8,340 nucleotides of DNA, from contig JALVQM010000488.1 in the NCBI GenBank assembly GCA_027025615.1, forward strand, positions 1 to 8,340, in the 5' to 3' direction. The DNA comes from Desulfobacteraceae bacterium. GTDB lineage: Bacteria > Desulfobacterota > Desulfobacteria > Desulfobacterales > Desulfosarcinaceae. Both the position numbers and the translations under genes were made by a program. Below the pieces are notes generated by a model. That model did no database searches. It had not been told where the DNA came from and saw nothing but the letters and a program-made list of their open reading frames with translations. How positions within the stretch are numbered: position 1 is the first letter of the stretch; the number at the start of each line of letters is the position of its first letter. Shown here in pieces: positions 1-6,001 of this stretch.

Positions 1-331
1 GTCCCTGGCCCATGGCTTCAACCAGGACGGCCTGGCAGCCTTTGATAGCCATCAGCCGCCGGTAAGCGCCTTTCAACTTGGCATTGCTTTCGATACCGAC
101 GATTACCGCCCCAACGTCTGATTTATGAATTATTGTGGCTCCCACGGCCTTGGCGACCAAAGGGAAACCTATTCTGTTTGCCAATCCAACGGCGGCAGAT
201 TCGGACTTGACTAACCTGCCGGCAGGCACGTTAATGCCGGACAGCTTCAAAATGCGTTTGGCATCGGGTTCCAGGACCCATCCCCGGGGTTTGGCGTCTT
301 CGAGGATCTGCCTGATGGTTTTTTTCAACAT
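1..331 (-). CDS. ADP-forming acyl-CoA (acetyl-CoA) synthetase beta subunit, ATP-grasp, N-terminal 110 residues only
   Basis: This gene is cut by the left window edge. It reads MLKKTIRQILEDAKPRGWVL and continues into an ATP-grasp domain of the type found in NDP-forming acyl-CoA synthetases. The block IGFPLVAKAVG (residues 54-64, Lys61 as the likely nucleotide-contacting lysine) is followed by IIHKSDVGAV (67-76), a hallmark of this family. In known enzymes the beta subunit carries ADP/ATP binding and works with the alpha subunit to interconvert acyl-CoA + ADP + Pi and acid + ATP in the cytoplasm. The start codon overlaps the alpha stop codon by 7 nt (ATGTTGA), and an AAGGTG ribosome-binding site lies just upstream inside the alpha gene. 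The overlap suggests coupled, stoichiometric translation. The acyl substrate (acetate, propionate, aryl or branched) cannot be read from this fragment. Confidence is high for the family and limited for the substrate. Confidence 0.9.
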   Translation of the reverse strand, partial: MLKKTIRQILEDAKPRGWVLEPDAKRILKLSGINVPAGRLVKSESAAVGLANRIGFPLVAKAVGATIIHKSDVGAVIVGIESNAKLKGAYRRLMAIKGCQAVLVEAMGQG

Positions 332-1698
332 GGCTGGCACCTTTTCAAGGCTTCAAGCATAAGTACGGCTCCCTCGATGGAACTTGACACCGGTACCCTG
401 TTCAACTCAAAGCCTTCTATCAGCATGCGGTATTTTTCCACATGGGGCACATAGGCCACCATAGGTATTTCCAGGTCGCGATTGACATGGCTGAGTCTGG
501 CCCCCAAGTCAGAAGAAATTCCCGGCGAATAAGGCAGCAATGAAAGCAGGATGCTGTCTATACCACGGTCCTTGCGCATACCGTTGGCAGCCGCGACGAA
601 GTCATCGTCTTTGGCGCTACCGGTAAGGTCAACCGGGTTGCCCAACGAGGCTATATCCCGGATGCTTGGCGAAAGTCCCTGGCGGATAATTGTCCGGGTT
701 TGTTCTTCCAGGGCCGGCACGCCGAGGCCGTGGGCAATGCAGGCATCGACGGCCAGCACCCCATGACCACCGCTTACGGTAATAATTCCCACCCGTCCGT
801 CTATTGCCTGCTGGTAGCAGCCCAGGGATTCGCAAAAAGAGACCAGTTCATACTCGTTACGGGCTTCGACAATCCCATGCTGGGCCAGGACCTGGGAAAA
901 TACGGTGTAATTACCGGCCAGGGAGGCCGTGTGGCTGGTAACAGCATGCTTGCCCTGATTGCTTTTGCCGGCTTTCAGGACAATCACCGGCTTGGTGCAT
1001 TTGCGGGCTAGTTCGACAAAGGCTCGGCCTTCGTTGGGCGCAAACCCTTCAATATAAAATGCAATGACTTCCGTTGATTCGTCGGCCGCCAGGTAGCCCA
1101 GCAGGTCCGTTTCCCTGACCATGGCCTTGTTGCCGATAGATACGGCCAGTGAAAGGCCTATTCCCTGGCCGGCGAATTTTACCATTTGGTCAACCAGGAC
1201 GCCTCCGCTTTGACTGACCAGGGCCACATTTCCCCTGCTCGGCCTTACCAGACGTTCACCTGGCAGAAAGAAGGTGTCAAACCGGTCCGGAACATAGATA
1301 CCGAGACAGTTGGGTCCGATGAAGGGAAAGTCAGCCGCCCTTGCCATGGCGGTGATCTCGTCCTGCAGATCCTTTCGGCCGCTTTCGGCAAAACCACCTG
1401 AGATTATTGTTGCGGCTCCAGCCTTGGAGTCTATGCATTGCTGAATTATGGCGGGAACATGCCGGGCACGGGCGGCAATAACTACATGATCAACTTTTTG
1501 AGGTATTTCGTGCAGGTTTTTAAAGACCCGGTCTTTGAGAAGATGGCCCCCTTTGGGATTGACGGGATAAACCCTGACGGGATAGCGTAAGTTCAGCTTG
1601 TTGAAAATTACATTGGCCGGATGGCTGTCGTTGGTAAGCGAGACACCGACCACCGCCATTGTTTTGGGCGCGAACAATGGTTTGAAACCTGCTTTCAT
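325..1698 (-). CDS. ADP-forming acyl-CoA (acetyl-CoA) synthetase alpha subunit
   Basis: A 457-residue cytoplasmic protein with the domain order of NDP-forming acyl-CoA synthetase alpha subunits. A Rossmann-type CoA-binding domain (about 6-145) opens with LFAPKTMAVVGVS and contains FIGPNCLGIYVP (126-137). Two succinyl-CoA-ligase-like domains follow, with SQSGG (162-166), SHTASLAG (255-262) and SGGHGV (309-314). His256 in SHTASLAG matches the catalytic histidine that is phosphorylated in this family. The length is normal for a stand-alone alpha subunit, and there is no GNAT or ATP-grasp domain, so this is the split form rather than a fused enzyme or a PatZ/Pat-type acetyltransferase. The start has a GGAGAGAG ribosome-binding site. 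It lies 18 nt after the LysM/TPR lipoprotein gene and overlaps the beta gene by 7 nt. The likely role is ATP formation from acyl-CoA with release of acid, or the reverse. Substrate specificity is not resolved. Confidence 0.93.
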   Translation of the reverse strand: MKAGFKPLFAPKTMAVVGVSLTNDSHPANVIFNKLNLRYPVRVYPVNPKGGHLLKDRVFKNLHEIPQKVDHVVIAARARHVPAIIQQCIDSKAGAATIISGGFAESGRKDLQDEITAMARAADFPFIGPNCLGIYVPDRFDTFFLPGERLVRPSRGNVALVSQSGGVLVDQMVKFAGQGIGLSLAVSIGNKAMVRETDLLGYLAADESTEVIAFYIEGFAPNEGRAFVELARKCTKPVIVLKAGKSNQGKHAVTSHTASLAGNYTVFSQVLAQHGIVEARNEYELVSFCESLGCYQQAIDGRVGIITVSGGHGVLAVDACIAHGLGVPALEEQTRTIIRQGLSPSIRDIASLGNPVDLTGSAKDDDFVAAANGMRKDRGIDSILLSLLPYSPGISSDLGARLSHVNRDLEIPMVAYVPHVEKYRMLIEGFELNRVPVSSSIEGAVLMLEALKRCQPC

Positions 1699-1716
1699 CC
1701 AATCTCTCTCCGGGTG

Positions 1717-3024
1717 TTATTTAGGTAAGCCTTTTTCCAGTGCTTCCAGCTTTTTCAAAAGCCGGCGGGCATTGGCGATGTCACGGCGAGCTTTGTCCAG
1801 ATTAGGGTTCAACTTCAGGGCTGCCTGCCATTGCCTGATTGCCAGTTCCAATTCTTCATTGAGGAAATATTTGACACCGTTGCGATAGTGAGTTTCAGCT
1901 GCTGCGTTCAGGCGTAGCTGGGCATCGTTGATCAAGATCGCTGTGTCTTCGTAGTCCAGATCAATGGTTTCCAGTACGGCTATGGCTTCCTGGTCTTTGC
2001 CCTCGGCCAAAAGCTGGTTGGCTATTGCATAATTGATGTCATTCATCAATGATCTGGCTGCCTGGTTGCCTGGTGATGTGGCCAGTATTTCCTCGGCCAC
2101 CGTACGGGCTTCTAAATAAAGGCCCTGTTCAAGGCGATTGCGGGCAAGTTTCAGGCGATCATCAAGGGCTTGGCTTTTCAGGTGGTCACGGGCTTGAGCA
2201 ATGGCTTTGTCGCGTTTTTTAAAGCCTGGGCTGACCCGTTTGAGACGTTCAAGAGCTTCCCAGTAAAGTTGTTTTTTCATCAAGGCTTTTGCCTGACAAT
2301 AATAAATCCTGTCGGCAAGTTTTCGTGCTTGCCTGTAGTGGCGAGTGCCGGGTTCAACCTGGTTGACCAGGGCAAGGGCACCGTCAAGATCTGCCTTTTC
2401 AACTTTTTTGCGCGCTTGTTTCAGCAAACGTTCAATGGTGCTGGGTGGCTTGAGATATTCATCCGGCAATGTGGGTAGAACCAGCACTTTGCCCGGGAAT
2501 ATGGGGGCTTTTGGACTCAGATCGTTGAAATAGGCTATTACCGGCGCAAGTTCTGCATCCTTGTAAACCCGGTAGGCAATAGTACTAAGGCTGTCGCCCT
2601 TTCTGATTCGATAAGATACCTGTTCTTTGCGATGGAGTCTGTTTTTCAGGTAGTCCAGGGCACCCCTGTGATCTGGTCGATAGCGGAGGGTTGTCAAAAA
2701 GTTAAGACGTGCTCTGGCAAAATCTCCATGCTGATAGGCGGTTACCCCTCTTAAGAAATATCGGTTTGCTTTTTTGCGGGCGGTTTTCTGCAGGTTTTTG
2801 ATGGTATTATCAACCTTTTTATCGCCGGGTTCCATGTAACGCACAACCTGCCACAACAAAACAGCTTCATTAATTCGGTCTTGTTTTTGCTTGGTGGCAG
2901 CCAGTTCGCGGTAATGCCGGCTGGGAGATGAAATCGAGGCCTTCAGCCGCGACCATGTGGACCCGCAGCCGGCAAGCAGACAGGCCAGGCAGACCGAGAT
3001 TATGGCGCGAACCAGGCTGTTCAT
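1717..3024 (-). CDS. Envelope lipoprotein with LysM domain and TPR-like repeats
   Basis: A 435-residue predicted lipoprotein. The N-terminus has one basic residue (Arg6), a hydrophobic stretch and lipobox LAGC with Cys20 as the lipidation site. Residues about 84-117 form a TPR-like helix pair (FLRGVTAYQHGDFARARLNF). A LysM domain covers about 137-183 (VSYRIRKGDSLSTIAYRVY, later FPGKVLVLP), a fold that binds N-acetylglucosamine-containing glycans such as peptidoglycan. Residues about 200-370 are helical, repeat-like and rich in Lys/Arg/Glu. A final clear TPR is at 375-410 (NGVKYFLNEELELAIRQWQAALKLNPN). It probably sits in the periplasm, anchored to a membrane and bound to peptidoglycan, as a scaffold; no catalytic motif is seen. 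The start overlaps the previous stop by ATGA and has a GGAG ribosome-binding site. The partner and exact function are unknown. Confidence 0.85.
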   Translation of the reverse strand: MNSLVRAIISVCLACLLAGCGSTWSRLKASISSPSRHYRELAATKQKQDRINEAVLLWQVVRYMEPGDKKVDNTIKNLQKTARKKANRYFLRGVTAYQHGDFARARLNFLTTLRYRPDHRGALDYLKNRLHRKEQVSYRIRKGDSLSTIAYRVYKDAELAPVIAYFNDLSPKAPIFPGKVLVLPTLPDEYLKPPSTIERLLKQARKKVEKADLDGALALVNQVEPGTRHYRQARKLADRIYYCQAKALMKKQLYWEALERLKRVSPGFKKRDKAIAQARDHLKSQALDDRLKLARNRLEQGLYLEARTVAEEILATSPGNQAARSLMNDINYAIANQLLAEGKDQEAIAVLETIDLDYEDTAILINDAQLRLNAAAETHYRNGVKYFLNEELELAIRQWQAALKLNPNLDKARRDIANARRLLKKLEALEKGLPK

Positions 3025-4109
3025 CTCAACTCCAGGGGCTCAAATACATCCAGATTGCGGGAAAAACGAGCCAGGTCGTAGTGGCTGTAAATCATTGAAC
3101 GCCGGACTTTGAAATTGTCTACAAAAAACGGGTTGCTGCCGCGGTTCAAGGTGAACCCGGCTTTGTAGCCGAATTTTTTGGCCAGGGCTATCACCAGATC
3201 GTTTGTACGGCCAAAAGGATAGGCCAGATAACGGCAGGGCTTTCCAAGGTTTTTTTGGATGATGGCCTTGGATTGACCCAGTTCTTTTTCAATCAGCCTG
3301 ATGTGGTCCTGAAGGTTTGCACTGGAGGCCAGGCGGGTAAGATCAGTCAGGCTGAGGGTTTGGGATTGAACTGATATCCCATGGGAGGCCATTTCTTTCA
3401 GTTGATTCCAGCTCAGGGCCTTTGGGGCTCCAATAAATTTCGTGTAAATGAAGACGGTTGCCGGAAAATGGTATTTTTTCAGGATTGGATAGGCAATTTC
3501 GTAAACCGATCGCCAGCCGTTATCGAAAGTTATCAACACCGCTTTGGGTGGCAGACCGCTTTTCAGCTGAAGATAGTCCATAAAACTATCGATGCTGACC
3601 GGGTTGTAGCCGTTGACCTTAAGGAATCGCATTTGATTTTCGAACGCAGATCGGGAAACGACAAGGCGTCCGGATTTTTTTTCAGCCAGTTTCAGATAGG
3701 CCAATACTGGTACGGTTTGGTATCCTTCGGGGCTGAGGCCCCCGCGAAACAGGTCATACTTGGGTATAACCAGCCTTTGGCCGGGTGTAGCCTGGTCGAC
3801 ACTGTTCAGGGTCGCTATCTGCCACCATTTGTCAGGGTCGCTGAGGTGTTTGCCGGCAAGCGTTTTTAAATCCTGTCCTTCAGCAACGGTAACAATCTTG
3901 AATTGTGGAGTGTCAATGGGAGGCGCTTTTTGATTCATACGGCTTGATAAGCCGGTACAGCCCACAGTCACTGCAAGTATAAAGGCCGTGATAATTGCCG
4001 CGACCGTCATTGCCCTAGTGCCTGGGCCACGGCAGCCCAAGGTCGGCAAACAGCCTGTCCGCAGGTAACTTCGGGCAATGTGCAAGTCTGATTTAGCAGA
4101 CGATTTCAT
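3021..4109 (-). CDS. LysM plus polysaccharide-deacetylase-fold lipoprotein, probably catalytically inactive
   Basis: A 362-residue exported protein. A hydrophobic segment at 34-50 ends in TVGC (Cys51), a possible though atypical lipobox. The chosen start has a good AGAGG ribosome-binding site and supplies Arg28 and Arg32 before the hydrophobic stretch; the internal ATG at 4010 is the alternative, but it leaves no basic n-region. Residues 70-117 look like a LysM domain (IVTVAEGQDLKTLAGKHL, then PGQRLVIPK). Residues 130-345 follow the NodB/PgaB-like polysaccharide deacetylase fold, with TFDNGW (194-199), LSWNQLKEMASHG (232-244) and RYLAYPFG (293-300). The usual metal triad is missing: the second Asp of TFDDG is Asn197, and both His of the HTxxH motif are Gln250 and Leu254. 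An active zinc-dependent deacetylase is therefore unlikely, and a glycan-binding or scaffold role is more plausible. It overlaps the cyclase gene by 17 nt and the next gene by 4 nt. Confidence 0.87.
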   Translation of the reverse strand: MKSSAKSDLHIARSYLRTGCLPTLGCRGPGTRAMTVAAIITAFILAVTVGCTGLSSRMNQKAPPIDTPQFKIVTVAEGQDLKTLAGKHLSDPDKWWQIATLNSVDQATPGQRLVIPKYDLFRGGLSPEGYQTVPVLAYLKLAEKKSGRLVVSRSAFENQMRFLKVNGYNPVSIDSFMDYLQLKSGLPPKAVLITFDNGWRSVYEIAYPILKKYHFPATVFIYTKFIGAPKALSWNQLKEMASHGISVQSQTLSLTDLTRLASSANLQDHIRLIEKELGQSKAIIQKNLGKPCRYLAYPFGRTNDLVIALAKKFGYKAGFTLNRGSNPFFVDNFKVRRSMIYSHYDLARFSRNLDVFEPLELR

Positions 4110-5799
4110 AAACCTCTATGGCGTCAGTTTTACCCTTGACGTTGTGACTGCCGAGGCAGATTGCTTTAATGCCCCGTGGCAGACGTTTTTTCACTATTTT
4201 GCTTACCACCACCTTGCCGGGTCCTGCAAGGGCGTTTAAGCGCGAGGCGATGTTTACTGTGTCACCTATGACGGTATATTCCATTTTGTTGGCCGAGCCG
4301 ATGTTGCCGGCAACCACATCACCGGTATGAATGCTGATACCGACCGCACCCATAAGCGGGTTACTGTAAGGGCTTTTTTGACCCAGCTTTTTCTGAAGAG
4401 CTACTGCACAGCGAACGGCGCGCTGGGCATGATCTTTACGAAAGATTGGAACTCCGAAAACCGCCAGGATGGCATCTCCAATGAATTTGTCAACATAACC
4501 ACCGTGTTCGATGATGATGGCAGTGGCGGCTTCCAGGAGTTCATTCAGCCATTCCACAACCTGTTCCGGTGGCTGACTGGCAGAAAGTGATGTGAATTCG
4601 CGGACATCAATAAACAATACTGAAGCCTCGTTGCGACTTCCCTTGAGCCAGGCTTTTTCAGGGTCGGCCAAAATCATGGCCATGATTTCGCTGCCAAGAT
4701 ACTTACCGAAGGATTTTTGGGCCATGGCGTTTTTCCAGAGCTCTTCACTCATGCGATTGAAGGCGGTAGCCAGGTTGCCCAACTCATCTTTGCGTTTCAG
4801 AGGGACTTTATAGCGATAATTGCCCCGTGCTATTTGCTGGGTTGCCTGAACCAGCTGGTTTATGGGCCGGGAAAAACGCAGGCCGAACATTACCGCGATG
4901 ATCAGGCCGATCAAGACAACGGTCAGGGTAATCAGGATTACCGAAACACGTTCTTTTTCGATAAGTTGCTTGATGAAATCGAGGGAGACTCCGACATGAA
5001 CCTGTCCCAGAACTTTATCCTTGAACTTTATGTCGCGGCTCAGATTGAGCAGGTGCTCTCCGGAAATTTCCCTGTATGAATAATAGACGACTTCTCCGTT
5101 GCGCCGTCTTGATCCACCCTGGTCAGGTGGCTCATAGGCCCTTCCGATGCGGTCGACATTGGTATGGGCCCTGATAATTCCCTGGGTATCGACTATCAAG
5201 GCATATCGCAGGCCTTCAACCCGGGTTGCCTCCCGAATCAGGGTGTTCAATCGCAGGACATCGTCTTCCAACAGTGGGATGCGCGCATTGTTGGCAAAAT
5301 AGTTCAGACTGACGGTTCCCATCTTGACGGTTTGCTCATAAAGCCGGGCTTTTTGTTGATTGAGCACTACTGTGCTCAAAGTCATTATGGTCAATACGAC
5401 GATGAAAGTTGTCGCCACTGAGAGCTGAAACCATATGGGTATCCGGGGATATGGAAGATGGTCGAAAAATGTGCCGTGTTTTTCTATGACCTGCTGGTGA
5501 ATGTTATCCGAAAGGCTTTGTACGTTAATTTTATATTCATCATTGATGGCCTTGACGATTTTTTTTTCGCTGGTGTAATCTAGATCGCAAATTACCATTC
5601 CCAGCCGAACCATGCGCCCTTCCTGCATCAAGGTTTCCCGCTGGGTCTCGAGAGCCTTTTGAAGCTGGTCCTCGGTAATCAGGCCACGGCGTTTGAGCAA
5701 CTCGCCAATAAAAATATCCTGACGTGCCACCTGCTTGCGACGCAAGAAGCGACTAAGGTTCCGGAAAAAGGCAGCTATTGGGAAATCGTGTTTTGGCAT
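4093..5799 (-). CDS. Membrane class III adenylate/guanylate cyclase with MshEN-like, Cache-like and HAMP domains
   Basis: A 568-residue inner-membrane sensor cyclase. Residues about 28-92 resemble the MshEN/GspE N-terminal module, with two repeats: IGELLKRRGLITEDQLQKAL (31-50) and RLGMVICDLDYTSEKKIVKA (65-84). TM1 is about 122-146. A periplasmic Cache-like sensor follows (about 147-283, with ALIVDTQGIIRAHTNVDRIG). TM2 is about 284-306, then HAMP (about 307-356) and a class III cyclase domain (about 390-568). Catalytic residues are present: metal-binding Asp398 (LFIDVREFT) and Asp442 (KFIGDAILA), purine-contacting Lys438, the EYTVIGDTVN block (507-516), Asn516 and Arg520. Lys438 with the Thr509/Asp513 region fits ATP use, so cAMP is the likely product, though GTP is not excluded. 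An in-frame TAG four codons upstream prevents extension, and the start has no clear Shine-Dalgarno. It is the first gene of the operon. Confidence 0.92.
   Translation of the reverse strand: MPKHDFPIAAFFRNLSRFLRRKQVARQDIFIGELLKRRGLITEDQLQKALETQRETLMQEGRMVRLGMVICDLDYTSEKKIVKAINDEYKINVQSLSDNIHQQVIEKHGTFFDHLPYPRIPIWFQLSVATTFIVVLTIMTLSTVVLNQQKARLYEQTVKMGTVSLNYFANNARIPLLEDDVLRLNTLIREATRVEGLRYALIVDTQGIIRAHTNVDRIGRAYEPPDQGGSRRRNGEVVYYSYREISGEHLLNLSRDIKFKDKVLGQVHVGVSLDFIKQLIEKERVSVILITLTVVLIGLIIAVMFGLRFSRPINQLVQATQQIARGNYRYKVPLKRKDELGNLATAFNRMSEELWKNAMAQKSFGKYLGSEIMAMILADPEKAWLKGSRNEASVLFIDVREFTSLSASQPPEQVVEWLNELLEAATAIIIEHGGYVDKFIGDAILAVFGVPIFRKDHAQRAVRCAVALQKKLGQKSPYSNPLMGAVGISIHTGDVVAGNIGSANKMEYTVIGDTVNIASRLNALAGPGKVVVSKIVKKRLPRGIKAICLGSHNVKGKTDAIEVYEIVC
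5524..5718 (-). other. MshEN-like (type II secretion/pilus ATPase N-terminal-like) module in the cyclase
   Basis: Residues 28-92 of the cyclase contain two tandem helical motifs spaced like the MshEN domain. Motif 1 keeps the Gly of the LG pair and the pattern GLIxxxxLxxALxxQ. Motif 2 begins with an intact RLG and ends in EY where Gln is usual. Known MshEN domains of pilus/T2SS ATPases bind c-di-GMP through such motifs. Motif 1 has FIG instead of RLG, so binding here is uncertain. The module precedes TM1 and should lie in the cytoplasm with the cyclase domain. Confidence 0.6.
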
Positions 5800-5814
5800 G
5801 GCAACGGAGAGCTA

Positions 5815-5842
5815 CTCCGCGGAGCTTATGGGCATCCGCGAG
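5815..5842 (-). promoter_or_regulatory. Hairpin in the 5' leader of the cyclase operon
   Basis: In the transcript, CTCGCGGA pairs with TCCGC/GAG to give an 8-bp GC-rich stem with one bulged base and an 11-nt loop. The proximal arm also contains the perfect 10-bp palindrome CTCCGCGGAG (5815-5824), so a DNA-level operator is an alternative. The hairpin would begin about 6-7 nt from the predicted transcript start and end 15 nt before the ATG. It could stabilise the 5' end or limit ribosome access. Confidence 0.45.
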
Positions 5843-5854
5843 GCTGATATCGGT

Positions 5855-5883
5855 TTTATATAAAGATGGTCCGGTATTGTCAA
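5855..5883 (-). promoter_or_regulatory. Near-consensus sigma70-type promoter of the cyclase-to-acyl-CoA-synthetase operon
   Basis: On the minus strand TTGACA (5878-5883, 6 of 6 matches) is followed by a 17-nt spacer and TATAAA (5855-5860, 5 of 6 matches to TATAAT). The predicted start is near 5848, giving a leader of about 49 nt before the cyclase ATG. This is the only strong promoter seen upstream of the five genes. Confidence 0.8.
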
Positions 5884-5900
5884 AAGATAATTTTACAAAA

Positions 5901-5916
5901 CCTAAAAGCTTTAAGG
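5901..5916. promoter_or_regulatory. 16-bp near-palindrome midway between the divergent promoters
   Basis: CCTAAAAGCTTTAAGG is symmetric at 7 of 8 base pairs; the exception is A5904 opposite A5913. Its centre is about 60 bp upstream of the predicted minus-strand start and about 64 bp upstream of the likely fumC start. That position suits a transcription activator acting on either promoter. The matching regulator is not recognised, and this is not a CRP or FNR consensus. Confidence 0.4.
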
Positions 5917-5939
5917 CGTTTAAAGTATAGCGGCAATGT

Positions 5940-5968
5940 TTGACGGATTCAAAAAATGCTTATCTTGT
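5940..5968 (+). promoter_or_regulatory. Possible fumC promoter
   Basis: TTGACG (5940-5945, 5 of 6) is followed either by TATCTT (5961-5966, 4 of 6) after a short 15-nt spacer or by TCTTGT (5963-5968, 3 of 6) after 17 nt. The -35 overlaps an inverted repeat TTTGA-N5-TCAAA (5939-5953) that could be a repressor or activator site. It is weaker than the divergent promoter. Confidence 0.4.
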
Positions 5969-6001
5969 GTCTAGCTTTGAACGGAAAAAAGGAAACTGTG
6001 C

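Noticed and set aside
3381..3869. 162-codon open frame on the plus strand
   Set aside because: It lies entirely antisense to the well-supported deacetylase-fold gene, has no recognisable domain and looks like a shadow frame.
3911..4010. Internal ATG at 4010 as the start of the deacetylase-fold lipoprotein
   Set aside because: It would give a signal peptide without basic residues and a weak, too-close AGGG; the ATG at 4109 has AGAGG and retains Arg28 and Arg32. It is kept only as an alternative.
5800..6001. CRP (cAMP) box in the divergent region, expected if the cyclase regulated itself
   Set aside because: No TGTGA-N6-TCACA-like sequence is present on either strand; the palindromes found there do not match it.
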